Source: Calonectria ilicicola
Lineage: Eukaryota > Ascomycota > Sordariomycetes > Hypocreales > Nectriaceae
Direction: 5' to 3'
DNA length: 64,000 nt
Assembly (NCBI GenBank): GCA_020809705.1
Contig: CP085829.1
Span: 2,356,001-2,420,000, forward strand
The translations under genes and the position numbers were made by a program. Under the pieces are notes generated by a model. The model made no database searches. It was not told the origin of the DNA and saw nothing but the letters and a program-made list of their open reading frames with translations. Below, in pieces: positions 19,681-35,302 of the stretch (position 1 is the first letter of the stretch; each line of letters opens with the position of its first letter).

Positions 19681-21641
19681 TCATAGCTTAGAAGCAGGGC
19701 TGGGGGGGCCGGCCGCTGTGATTTCGTTGTACAGAAGACTAAGGCATAGGGTTAGTATACTTGGTTGCATGGAATATGTGGGGGTTTAATTCAACTTACG
19801 TAGTTAGGAAATCAGCGTAATCCTCGCCAGTGACCTGGCCAGCAAAGTACTGGGCAGCGAGCTGGAACTTGTTGCCCTTGGGTGCCTGCGCAGCGAGCTG
19901 CTCGGCCGACTCCTTGAGAAGCTGGAGAGCGTATGCCTTGTCGACACGCTTGCCCTCGGCAGTGGTAACACCGTGCTTGACCCACTGCCAGAGCTGGCTT
20001 CGAGACACCTCAGCTGTGGCAGCATCTTCCATGAGGAAGTTGATGGGGACGCAGCCAACACCTCGGATCCAGGCCTCCATGTATCCAAGACCAATGTTGA
20101 GGTTCTTGCGGATGCCCTCCTCGGTGATGGAACCGGGAACGTTCATGTTGAGGAGGTCATTTTGGCCAATGGTGACGTCCTCTCTTCGCACAAAGTGCTG
20201 GTTAGGTGTGGGCATGTGCTTGTTGAAGATCTCGGTGGCAATGCCAGCGAGCGCAGGGTGGGCGACCCAGGTGCCGTCGTGACCAGCTCGCACTTCGCGC
20301 AGCTTGTCGGCACGGACTCCCTCCATGGCCTTGTCGTTGGCAGTGGGGTCGTTCTTGATGGGGATCTGAGCGGCCATACCTCCCATTGCGTGGACACCGC
20401 GCTTGTGGCAGGTTTGGATGAGAAGCTTGACATAGGCGTCCATGAAGGGCACAGTCATGGTGACAGCAGAACGGTCGGGAAGGACAAAGTTGGGGTTGTT
20501 GCGGAACTTCTTGATGACGCTGAAAATGTAGTCCCAGCGACCGCAGTTGAGACCGGAGCTGTGGTCACGGAGCTCGTAGATGATCTCGTCCATCTCAAAG
20601 GCAGCGAGGATGGTCTCGATCAAGACGGTTCCTCGAATGGTTCCACGGGGCATGCCGATATAGTCCTGAGCAAGGTTGAAGACGTCGTTCCAGAGGCGAG
20701 CCTCAAGGTGGCTCTCCATCTTGGGGAGGTAGAAGTAAGGGCCGAGGCCGCGTTTCTGGGTCTCAAAGGCATTGTGGAAGAAGTAGAGGCCGAAATCGAA
20801 GAGGGAACCAGAGATGGGCTCGCCGTCGATGGTGAAGTGCTTCTCCTCGAGGTGCCAGCCACGGGGACGGACAATCAGGGTAGGGAGTTTGCGGTCAGTA
20901 CGCAGCTTGTACTCCTTGGGGCCCTGCTTGAAGTCGACCTGGCGGCGGTTGGCATCGTATAGGTTGACCTGGCCATTGATCATGTTGTCCCATGTGGGGG
21001 CGCTGGAATCTGGTCTCGCATGTTAGTCATTTTCGTTACCATCAATTAGAAGCAGGAAAAGCTTAAACGCAACAATGTTGCCTCGCCTATTCCCGGTGTC
21101 TTTTTTTCTTTGTGAGCTTGCAACTGTTCGGCAGAAACGTCCGTCGTCGCTTATCGCCCAAAAAAATCGACCAGGATGCTTATCGTGTGTAACAAGCCAT
21201 GATGCGCCGGCGGCCGGCCTCATGCCAGCTCGCCATTGGTACAGGAAATGACATTACAAAACAAGATGAAGTCAACTTACCCTCAAAATCGGCCATGTAG
21301 GTCCACACATCGGCATTCAGAGCGTTGACGACCATCTTGCGGTCAGTAGGGCCGGTGATCTCCACGCGGCGGTCGACCAGACCGGGCGCCGGCGGCGCAC
21401 CCTTCCAGGTGGCATCGTCGCGGATGTGCTTGGTCTCTGGAAGGAAGTCGGGCAAGATGCCGCGGTCTAGCTCGGCTTGACGGGCCTTGCGACGCTCTAG
21501 GAGCGTCTTGCGCGTAGCATTGAAGGAGCGGTGCAGGAGAGTGAGGAAGGCGAGGGCTTCGGGGGTGAGGATCTTGCGATGGGCCTCATCGACCTTGCCG
21601 CTAATGGAGACGCCCTGGAGGATGGAGTCTGTAGAAGCCAT
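19681..21641 (-). CDS. MLS1: Malate synthase, peroxisomal (glyoxylate cycle)
   Basis: Three exons: 21641-21281, 21009-19800 and 19738-19681, giving 542 aa, the usual fungal size (acu-9/acuE family). It condenses glyoxylate with acetyl-CoA to malate. The family signature is complete ([16 protein letters not shown], ~268-283), as is the [18 protein letters not shown] region with the catalytic Asp at ~449. Intron 1 (271 nt) joins ADFE to [11 protein letters not shown]. Intron 2 (61 nt) lies after YADFLTT; the last exon adds [18 protein letters not shown], ending in the canonical peroxisomal signal SKL. If intron 2 is retained, the frame stops at once on the TAA inside the GTAAGT donor and the product lacks SKL. 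The start [11 protein letters not shown] is the first ATG after the TATA box. Confidence 0.97.
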
Positions 21642-21727
21642 TGTGAATTGAGATGGAGATGTGAAGTTATTGGAGGTGAGGAGGTGAGCGGAGGAGGGGT
21701 GGAAAGTCAATGTATTGGGCAGGCGGG

Positions 21728-21736
21728 TATATATAA
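21728..21736 (-). promoter_or_regulatory. TATA box of malate synthase
   Basis: TTATATATA on the minus strand, about 90 nt upstream of the ATG, with an ATG-free, CT-rich leader after it. A single GCGGAG at 21689-21694 fits the CreA consensus SYGGRG, which would suit a carbon-repressed gene, but one site can easily occur by chance. Confidence 0.55.
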
Positions 21737-24124
21737 GTAGGCTTTCACGTGTCGAAGGCGCTTCGAGATGCGACGCTGCGGGCCGGCACCGCAATGCCAA
21801 TAAAGCGGAAGTAAATTTCGGTTATTGGAGGTTGATCTGACTAGATCCGGTTTGGGGTATAGATGGATTCGAAAATCTTGACGAGTTGGGTTCGTGGCTG
21901 GATGCAGATATCGTCAAGTCGTGCAGATGCGCAGAGACCAAGATGAGAAGGATGATGAAGTAAAAGAGCAAAACAGAGCAATGGGTTAAAGAGCGAACAG
22001 TTGGTATATATAACTTGCTAGACTACAAGGTAGCTCGGGAAACTAAGGGGAGAGCTGCCATGGAGGCGTCCATCATAGGTTCGGACTACGACCGAGCATC
22101 GTTTCGAGCTATGGCCGCCGGGCTTGGGGAAGAAGCATCATCCACAATCCCACATCCCATATCCTACGTCCGCTTTCGCTTGTGCTTCGGCATGAAATTC
22201 CGCTAGTAAATGTGTCAAGACCCTTGAAATCTTTCTGATTGTTACACCTGAATTGGAAATTTACAGAGTGTCCGGATAATCAAGCCCACCCCCCTACGCG
22301 CAGAGGAAAAAAAAGGCACTGTGAGGTAGCAATCTGGGGCAGGCCGAGGAACTCATGATGGATGACGTTGGTACATGGAGGGGCAGCACCAACCAAGAAC
22401 CGCAGAGCTAGCCACCAATAAGCTGACAGCCTCGGTCATGGCCAAGCTACCTTAGCCTCCTGTCCCTGTCCCCGACCACTTACCGAGAGCTGGGCTGGGA
22501 ATCTCTCAGTTGCCTTCGTCTCGAGGAGTCATGACAGTCGCCGCCACCAATGCGTCCCCACAAGACGCACATACGCCGCGGCCATCGTCCGTGTGCACCC
22601 TGGTCGGCAGCCGTCGGTCTGGCTCGGATGGATGGAGGAGTGAATCTTGCTTGAGTGCCATGATTTGGCGCTAAGGGGGCTTTACTTTGTTAGGTCCCAT
22701 GGTGTATGGTGTCTGGTGTCTGGTGCACGGTGTGTGTTTGTGGAGAGGGGGCAAAAAAAGCGAGGAAGCATGTGCTGCTGCTCTTCCATCCATGTGCATT
22801 CGTCCCCATGGTGTGTCCCAGGGTCGTCTGCAGCCGGCGGCCAGCGACCTGCGCCGAGGCCAAGTCTACCTAAACCAGCCGAGGAAAGCTACCCCTCATT
22901 CCACAGCTGCCACACCAAAATTCCAGGTATTTTCTCGGACCATTGTCATGTACCACCCCATGTACCCATCTACGTGCGGCGCATTAAGCCGAACTTCCTG
23001 CACCTCTATTACCCTCCATTACTATACCCAACCATTCAGCTAACACGACCATCTCCAGTTCTGTATGTAATACCCCAGGTCCAACTCTGGCTCATTTGGC
23101 AGGCCAGATGAGACACGGCACACGCCTTCGGAAACCGACCGAGCTGTAGGCTTATTCCGCCCCCTCGGCTTTATCAATTGCAATCTGAAATGCGAGATAG
23201 CCACCTTGAAGAAAAGGAGTCATCCATCCCATCGCCCATATGCGTCGCCTTGGTCGCATTTGCCTGAGCCCTGCGGCTCCGCGGGTATGCTTTGAATCCG
23301 GGGCGGACTACTTTGAGCTTGTGGGGATGCATCTCTCGCGTGTCCCATTCTGAATGGCCTCCCTTACACTCAGGGCCTACAAGCTGTAGGCTCACTCTCA
23401 AATTTATAGTAGAGGGTGGCCCGCGTCCCAGTAGAGGCCCGTTCAGCATAGTTATCTGATGGCTGGTGAGCTTGCATACATGCAATGTGTACGTACATAC
23501 ACATACATACATTGTATGCAAGAGTGGAGTGGGCCGTCCAGTGCGGCGATCATTGCAGTCAACCTCTCCTCCGTTCGGCACCCACTGTGGACCCAGCGCA
23601 TTCGGCACTCCGTCCAATCCATCCGATCTACCGACCGAGCAGCCGAGGCTCGCCGTCTATGCCCAGCCTTGTCCTCTCTCTCAATCAAATTCAATCACCA
23701 TCAAACAATATCGTCTTGAAGCACAAACGAGTGATATGTATTAACGTATTGCAATGCGATAGAAACTCCCATCGATGGCTGATAGGCCAGCTAATGAATG
23801 GATCGACTAGCATAAGTGACAATCTGAAAGAAACCAGCAGCGAGCGGGCTCCTTCGTCCGCGTCACCCTTCAAGCACTATTCCATCCTCTCAGTCCACCA
23901 AAAATGTTCAAACCTTCATACAGAATCAATAAAAAACCAAATTCCATATCAAAACCACACGCATCAAGCCAGCGTCCTCCATCCAACTCCTGTCCAACTC
24001 CTGAACAGAAAAGCAAAAGCCATACAAGAGTTTTTAGTACTCTCATCCAAACAGCATTAATGGTGAAATAATACCGGAAAAGACCTTTCGATAACGACAT
24101 TGAACTGAGATCGTCCAAAGTCGT
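21737..24124. other. Intergenic region between malate synthase and HSL1, 2.4 kb
   Basis: Upstream DNA of malate synthase and the 3' flank of HSL1. It has short GT-rich (22690-22740) and TACATA-rich (23490-23518) tracts. ORFs up to ~190 codons near 23485-24060 show no domain, and their second half mirrors the low-complexity 3' flank of HSL1. No supported gene. Confidence 0.5.
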
Positions 24125-27100
24125 CTATGAATTGAGAGTCCTTATCATCATCTTCTCCTTGGTCTTGTCCATTACCATCAGCCCGCGCCTGTCGAACACT
24201 AACTTGATAATATCCACCACTCTATGGAAGCTGCTGGCTGCTCCGCGTTCTTGTGTGAATCGAACAATGCTAAGCGGGTGCTTCTTCCCGTGCTCAATTA
24301 CCGTCATGACTTCAGCAGCAAATGACACCTCTTTGAGTTCGAGATCTGCAACGTTTTCTGTTAGACACTTTTTTCAAGATTGGGTTAATAAGGGTACAAC
24401 TTACAGTTCTTAGCTGCCACTCGCCCAAAGACAACATTGCGTTGTTTGTCAACCTGAATACCCTTAATACCGTACCTGCGCCATTCCCGCAGAAGCAGAG
24501 CAATCTCCTGGCGCGCCCGGCGCCTCGAGATGGTCAAGCATAAGTGACTGGTGGCCGGCTTAACGCGGAATAGGCGGGCAAGCCAGCTTTGCTTCACCTC
24601 AATGTTACGAACGCCATCAGACCCAGATTCATCTATCCGGCTTGCCGGCTTTCCTTGCACAAGAGTCTTTGTGAAGACTGGTACATCAGAAGAGGGTCTC
24701 TCCTTGGTCTCGAATTCATTCGACCCTACAATCGAAATTAGCAAATCTAGTTGACTCTGGATCTGCGGTAACTTACTATCAATTGACATGTGAGAGTCTC
24801 GAGGCTTGTTGCTTTTCCAAAATGGGAAATTGAACGTCTTTCTCTTTGCCTGAATCCCTGCCGATGTGGAGTCGCTTCCCTTGCCCTCGCTTAATGTAAC
24901 AGTCGAGCTACAATCTTGCCAGTCGACCGAATCTCTCTTGGCATCAGAGTCGGATTTTTGAGATCGTTTGAACCAAGATGGTATTTTTCGTTTGGTAGAT
25001 GATTGGCTTTCATGTGAATTGTTGCCGTGAGGAACAGCCCCTGTCCTGATATTCTCATGGTTATTCGTCGCATTGAGTTGAATGATGTGTGTTGGTTCAC
25101 TTTCCAACATCTTCTTCTGCACATTGAGCGGCTCTGGCACCTTCACAGGGCTCTGTGATCCTGAACCGTCAACAACTCTGATACTGTTCTCTACTCTGCT
25201 TAAGTATTCCATCCCACCGATTCTCTCAACCCTCTCCTTGGTAGGTGTGTGTGGAGGTGCTGATACAATCCGAGCCTTATCATTTAAAATATTAGTTTCG
25301 TTAATTGATGGAAGCTCAACTGCTTGCGTAGGCCTGGTAGTTTGAGCGGGAGCAGAGACGACACGCCTTTCAGAATGTTTTGTCAGCACAACGGGGTGGG
25401 CAGTTTCCACCTGAATTGGATGTAAATCTCCAAATTGTTCATCTTGCAAACCCGTATTCAGATCCTCGTTGATTATGACCACATTTTCGTCCGCATATGT
25501 CTCGGGAGGAGGCAGAGGGGGCAGTGGCCGATTGCTTAAGCACTTGATTGGAATCTCCGGCTTTGGGACTGAGTGCTCTACCACAGTCACAGCCCGGGCT
25601 TCAGTTGCGAAAGCGAACGGAGTTGGTTCCCTGTACTGCCTGTCACCTTCTGCGAGCGAACTAGCAATTGAGTCTTCCTCCATCAAAGAGCTTCCAAAGG
25701 CGTCATCGCAATCTTTAGCAATGTTGCTACTAAAGTGTCGCAGCTCCTCACCAAACATCTTTGAGAAATGTCTTGGGTCTATAACCGGTCTCTGAGTAGG
25801 TCTCTCTGGTGGTTTATCGGTCGCTTTTGGGAGATAGCTGCTTGGGACGCTGGGTACTTCAGGAGTTGGGGAGCGTTCCATGTCCGTGTGAACGGGACCG
25901 CTACGAGCACGAGCGAGTGAACTAGATCGCTTCCTAATGCTCGAGAAATCAACATTTCTTTTGTGTCGGAGGTTGCGGGTGTGCGGGGTTGTCTGACGGC
26001 TGCTTCGGAGGGAGGACAGGGAACCCTTAGAATGAAGTCTGCCCGTAGTTGAAGTGCGAGTGACAGACATGCGTCCACGACGGGCGACCGAGCCACTGCG
26101 TACGCGTGAAACTTGACCTTGGTATGACCCACTAGCTATTTGGTTGACCCGTTCGAGACTGGCTCGAGAGTGACTCTTGGGAGGGCCTCGGCGGCTGACA
26201 GGTCTGGGGGGTATAATTGTGGCTTCTGGGTCCGTGTCTGCAGCATTGGAGATCACTGTGAACTTTGATATGGAACGACCATGCCCATTAAGCCGAGGCA
26301 AGGAAAACTCGCGAGTTGATATTCGCTTCTTCCACGCTCCTGGTTTCAGATGATGGTAATCGCTCTGCGAGTGGACCAGCTCAGGCTTGAAATCCTCTAG
26401 TTGTTTTTCACGATAGTTGTAAAGTAGCCAGTAGAAGGCTTTTTGGTCATTGGGCCTAAAAAATCAGTACGGAGAATCACTTTGAGACTTAAACACTTAC
26501 TGTTCACATGACAACTTGAGTTTGAGGTCGCTTTCACTGAACATATGCCACATTGAGCGAAGTTGTCGGAGTAGCTGGGTGTCAATGTCTAGAAGAGAAA
26601 CTGTGTTGTTCTGAAAGCCTTTTCTTGTGTCGGGAAGCTGACCGTTTGGGTCTCCAAGATTATCGAGATACGAATATTTTGAGACCAAAGGATGCTTCCA
26701 AATCTGCTTGAGCGTGATACGACGGTCTGGGTTAACTTGCAGCATCCGCCGTATGAGGTCTTCAGCTTCATGGCTGAGGAATTCAGGCATTTGGTAATGC
26801 CCCTTTTTTGTCCTTGACATCATCACCCGTAGGTCGGGGTCATCGAATGGCAGCGTTGCAGACAACATAGCGTACAGAATAACACCTAAACTCCATATGT
26901 CTGCTCTGTCTCCGCGGTATTGTCTGTTTTTTAGAAGCTCTGGAGCAGCATAATGGGGGCTACCGCAAGCTGTGGCCAACTGATGAGTGTCCGTTTGGTG
27001 AAGGGCAGCCATTCCAAAATCTGCGATCTTGATCTTAAGATCGGCTGTGATTAATATGTTTTCTGGCTTAAGATCACGGTGGCAAATGTTGAAGGAGTGG

Positions 27101-28089
27101 CAATATGAGATTGCACTGATGATCTGGCGGAAGAAGAAAATGGCGACTTCTTCGCTCAAGCGACCCTTCGCATTGATGAAAGTGAACAAATCACCTTGAT
27201 CAATGTATTCAAGAATAAGGTAGCTAAATGCCGTCAGCATACTTCTAATAAGAAAAGTCATCATGACTTACACCTCGGACCGGTTTTCCCAAATATCATA
27301 AAGTTTCATGATATTTGGGTGTTCAATAAGCTTGAGAATTGCCACTTCACGTTCGATAGCCATAGGAACCCGCATTTCACCATCAATTTGCTCGGGAAGG
27401 CTGTTGTCCCACTTACTTAGAGCAGCCAGACTGCTATCATGTACTAGATTCGCCATGCGCCTGTTGACTATTTTAACAGCTGCGAGTTGGTTGGTGATGC
27501 TGTGACGGCACAGGCGAACGCGGGCTGAGGATCCTTTGCCCAGAGTTTTACCCAATTGCCATGGACCAATATGAGTCTTGTAGTTCTTTTTGCTCCGCTC
27601 ACTAGCCGATGAGTCCTGAGATTTCTGGGGATGGTATTTGTCATCGTCGAGTTGAGGGGGTCTGAGAACTGGGGGGACACGGGGACCAGGAGGGCCATGT
27701 GGTCCGTTAGGCCCATGATGCCCGTTAGGCCGGGGGTGGCCGTTAGGCCCAGGCGGTCCATGAGGTCCATGGTGTCTCTTAGGTCCATGGGTTACATTTG
27801 GTCCATGAGGCCCGTTTGGCCCATAAGGTCCGTTTGGCCTCTGAGGTCCATAGTACCCGTGGGGGCGAGGACCGGGGGGCTGGGGGCCGAGCTGAGGACC
27901 ACGATTCCTAGGGGGGCCAGCAGGATACCCATAATGCGGACGATAGGGCTGATACACTTGGGGGGCACGAGACTGGTCATATCGGATCTTTGGCTGTTGG
28001 TCTTCTTGTCCGAGCTTGGTCGTGTTGATTCTATTTGATGCCTCCGAAAGGGGCGGGCGAGGTGCGTTAGAAACGAATGTCTCCGCCAT
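24125..28089 (-). CDS. HSL1: NIM1-family (Hsl1/Gin4-type) serine/threonine kinase
   Basis: Five exons: 28089-27272, 27223-26501, 26455-24777, 24725-24405 and 24345-24125, giving 1253 aa; 1270 aa if the in-frame 51-nt intron 24776-24726 is retained. The kinase domain starts at ~175: GKGSSARV loop, AAVK206, HRDLKPEN with D323, DFG 341-343, activation segment ATACGSPHYAAPE. A long Ser-rich tail follows. The final ~75 residues (VSFAAEVMTVIEHGKK, RFTQERGAASSFHRVVDII) match the membrane-binding C-terminal region of fungal Hsl1/Gin4 kinases. These kinases act at septin structures and inhibit Swe1/Wee1 to control G2/M entry. Residues ~58-140 are an unusual Gly/Pro/Asn/His repeat region. A two-codon upstream ORF lies 25 nt before the ATG. 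Confidence 0.92.
24726..24776 (-). other. Probable 51-nt stop-free intron (multiple of three) in HSL1
   Basis: It begins GTAAGT, contains GCTAAT as a branch-like site and ends TTGTAG. It is 51 nt with no in-frame stop, so the reading frame stays open whether or not it is removed. Splicing joins MSID to an Arg and SNEF. Other introns of this gene are 45-59 nt, which supports this one. Confidence 0.65.
27665..27860 (-). repeat. GPN/GPH-rich imperfect repeats in HSL1 N-terminus
   Basis: About 65 codons of imperfect GPNGPHG / HHGPHGPPG-like units, read as repeated GGCCC-ATGG-type DNA words. The coding frame is uninterrupted. Confidence 0.8.
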
Positions 28090-28114
28090 TTTCGATTGTG
28101 ACAGTTGCAGTAAA

Positions 28115-28123
28115 TCAGTACAT
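28115..28123 (-). promoter_or_regulatory. Minimal upstream ORF before HSL1
   Basis: ATG TAC TGA on the minus strand, ending 25 nt before the HSL1 start codon. It would act only if the transcript starts upstream of 28123, which is likely but not shown. Confidence 0.4.
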
Positions 28124-30508
28124 AATACTCGAAGCCGTGAATCGAGAGACTAGATGAGGCAGAAACGAAAGGCAGTGCACCAGGCGTGTTGGGGCTGTGG
28201 GGGAGAAAAACACAACGCAACGTAAAGAGAGGCACCTCAAAAGCGAGGATGAAAACGTAGAACGAAGGACTTGAGGAGCCTGAAAGTCACCGATGTAAGA
28301 AAGGAAGGGGAGGCACAAGCATAGAAAAGAGGCCAGAGACACAACTGGTCAGGCTAAAAGAGCGACGGAGGCTGGTGCAGATGAGGAAAGGGCGTAGTAG
28401 AGAGGGAACGGAGCCGACCTTTGGCCTCTGGCCTTTGGGAGTGGAATGCAATGTTTACAGGGGAAGATTCGTTCGGCGAGGCTGGACAAGGGAGACGACA
28501 GTAGCTGGAACAAGTTTGATCAACTGGCATCTAGAAGTCGCCATCAGGTGGCGGCTGCCAGCTGCCAAGTGTGGGGAAATTGGCTGGCTGCCGACACGCG
28601 CAGACGGCCCTCGCAATGCATTCCACCTCGTAGCTAAAGCCCATAGAAAGCGGGTGCAAGCATATCAACAGGGGGTAGGGTCAGCCAGTCGGGTTTCTCG
28701 GAAAGCCCCTGGTGAGGGTGATTCGGAGAGGGTTATGTTAGGGCCATGCCGCGTGGTTTTATCGACGTGGTCCAAAGTAGCCTTGCTCAATTCTACGGTA
28801 TGAAAATGGTATGAGATACCCAACCCGCCTTGGCGGTAAACAAGCCAGTAAGTAAATGTGCCAACTCGCCATTGCCCATGCATGTGCATGTTCCCAATCA
28901 TGCAGTTTCTTGGGCACTAGGGGGCAGCAACTGAGAAGACAGCCAGTTTCATTCAAGGAGGCTGCTGGAGAAATAAGCGATACATCATTTCTAGGACTCT
29001 GGTCAATGAAGTCATGGAGCGCGTGGTATTAAATTCCAAGGGATGAAGCCCAAGAGCCCCTTCGCAAGGGGTACGGAAAAGATGAGACACCGAATACTCA
29101 CACAACTACCTACACAACTACTTTGTCCCCAAATCAGAACAGCCAAACAGCGCCTCCAGTCAGCCATATGTCTTCCGGGTCCTTTTTATAACATTAGCCC
29201 TTTCAGTCTAGCATAGATATCTTCTTTTCTTTTAATAAATATAATTATGTATTTTTATCAGGGTGCTGGTTAGTGGTGTCTCATGTTTTCTATCACGGTT
29301 TACATCCTGACGAAAGCTTGCACCACTCCAGTACGATTGATCCTACTAGCTCAATCCGCAACTGAGACACTGCTGGCCCTTTGTGATTCAATACCAAGCC
29401 AGACCAATTAGGCCGAATAATGAGAATCAGACGCCAGCTTTGAGAAATTTCGGATCAGACGGCGGCCCGAGATGCGTTGCTCTGATTGGTGGTGCTACTG
29501 TCTTTCTTCGCCTTGGAAGCCCGAAGGGTTTTTGGTATGCCACACGAGACCAGACTAGCCCAGACTAGACTTAATAGTCTGACTGATAGTAACTTCTTTT
29601 TCTTATAAAAAAATTCAATCAATTTCTCCGGCCTTTTTGCTCAATAGTGTCAAAGCTGCGTCCTTCCCTAACTTAACAATTCATTCATGACCCATCCTCA
29701 GAAGTGATGTTTCAGCCCGCACAAAAGAGAGCTATCCGTGAACCTGGAGGCATCAATCGTCGGTGGAGAGATGCAATAAACGTCACTCAAGAAATGAATC
29801 TACCTAACTGGCACTAGATAAAATTGGCACCCAAAAGTGGCTGATAATGATGTTCCTTTACCATACAAGCTGTAAGGTATCATTCAGACATCAATTGAGA
29901 ATCTCTAAGTTGGTGGCCCAACTATCTTTGTTAAGAAATTATTCATAATCACAAATGCGATCTCTGCCATTTGTATCCTGCTATATTTACTGCAACATGT
30001 TGGGGGCTGGGCATCTCTTAATGCCTGGTTGTAAACTCGCAGCTATGGATCGGCCCCACGTTCCGCTGATCACACATGTTGGACCGCACATCAAATTAAG
30101 GAACATCAGCTGTGATGGTGGGTATTCTTTGATTCCGGAAGTAGTATGAAGATGGCCATCTGATCTATGTCTTTCTCATTATTCTTCTTCTTGAAGAAAG
30201 AAAAAAAAAAGACTCATAGTTTGGTCCATTATGCCTGAGGTTGTCAAAATTCCTTGCACTTCATCTCGCCCACGACGGCCCCACCTCGACCCAGGATGTG
30301 TGAGCTCAACCCCACCACTTAAAGTAGACGCCACATTGATAGGGCGCGCACCGGCGCGATTGGACGCGTCGCAGGGGCATCATTCCGTTTCTTTGACTTG
30401 GTTTCGTCATACCCAGCTTCGTTTGCTGCACGCCTGAAGCCCCCCTGACGGCACGCTTGGAATATCGCGCACGATTCTCGGTTTCTGTCTCGTGTGCGGT
30501 GTCGCAAC
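28124..30508. other. Divergent intergenic region HSL1/SMC5, 2.4 kb
   Basis: It holds the promoters of two cell-cycle-related genes. Positions ~29190-30220 are AT-rich, with no supported ORF. It contains an MCB-type ACGCGT close to SMC5. No element boundaries were recognised. Confidence 0.5.
30364..30369. promoter_or_regulatory. MCB-type ACGCGT site upstream of SMC5
   Basis: The palindrome ACGCGT, the MBF-binding core of G1/S genes in yeasts, lies about 140 nt before the SMC5 start. It is the only copy in the promoter, and similar hexamers occur elsewhere in the window (e.g. 16795, 43176), so function is inference. Confidence 0.35.
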
Positions 30509-34087
<3,579 letters not shown>

Positions 34088-35302
34088 ACAGGAAACGGCA
34101 CCAACCTCATGATTTTCATGTACATGACTTGATATTCTTTTTTTCTCTTCTTTTTTTCTTTCTTCATTGGGCATTGGTCATAAAGGCAGGGCGGCGAGGT
34201 GAACAAGCATGTAAAATTAAAAGCATACGTATAGTTTCCAGCGCTAGATATACCCAGGCAATGTATATTAAAGAGGCCTAGCTGTTTTTCTCAATTCATT
34301 CCCTTGGTCTTATATTTTTGCAATTGGTTACAGCCGGAGTCGCCATACAAGCTTGTACGATCTAATTTTTCTCTCCATTTCCCAACGCATACTCCATAAT
34401 GTAAAGCGAAATAAAGGAATAAATAATTTAGATATAAGACTTTATTACTTTATTTATTTAGTTATTCGTTTATTTATTTCTTAGCCATCAAACCGACATT
34501 GGGAGCATTTGAGTTCTGTGATGCAACGTGAAGTTGTCACAGGAACAACCTCAGGGGCTCGACTATATCACATGATTAATCGCACAACACTCATAAAGTT
34601 GCTCATGGATCAGTATCCGCTCCAACTCGCGGCACATCGCAAAATATGGGAAATCACAAGAAGTGAGATATTCAATAATAAAAAATATCAATTATTCGAC
34701 AAACAGAGAAAACACTTCATTTCATCATTGACCCTCCCACAAGCCGTTTGTCTCCCACATCGAAGTTAAAGCTCTCATGCCGGAGCCATCTCCTATCCCA
34801 GCACCCAGTGGGGAATCAAAAAGGAAAAAACAAAAATTCAACCACCATATTCGAGCCCCCAGTGTTCTCAAAGGTCGTGGTCCTTTTCGCGTGAGAAACC
34901 AAAATCAAGAAGGTTCTCCCATATAGTACATTGACATAGCCAGAAGACAAAGTTAGAAAGGTAAGAAAAAGACAGAAAAAGAAATATGTGACTTCCCCGT
35001 CTCTCTATCCCAAGCATGTGAGGGCTGGAAGAGGGGGTTTTTATTTTGATTGAGTCGAGCAGGCCAGTATCAACTCAAACGGCAAAGGAGGGTCGGTGAT
35101 TCTAGAATAGAAAGATATAAGGTATTGCATCAATACAATACGGAAGCAACCACAAGATGACCGAAACTCCATTTCGCTTTTGCGAGAGTCAACAGGATGT
35201 ACAGACGTTGTTGAATAACAGCCCAGCGTCGAGGCAGATTAAGTGAGGCCGCGGGTATATTTGCGTCATGAATGCATGTAAATATCCAGAACCGGTTGAG
35301 GA
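34088..35302. other. Convergent intergenic region SMC5/Tea1-like, 1.2 kb
   Basis: Facing 3' ends. Positions 34340-34730 are very AT-rich. A small ORF at 34509-34769 has no family features and AT-driven composition, and is not called. Confidence 0.55.

Noticed and set aside
19973..20962. 329-codon plus-strand ORF
   Set aside because: Exactly antisense to malate synthase. It arises from the strong codon bias of the real gene and has no family features.
24385..24404. HSL1 ending in KLYPY at the end of the long open frame
   Set aside because: This reads through a perfect GTAAGT donor. Splicing to 24345 recovers the conserved C-terminal region.
27631..28038. 135-codon plus-strand ORF with MRPVWPIRS-type repeats
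   Set aside because: Antisense shadow of the HSL1 Gly/Pro repeat region.
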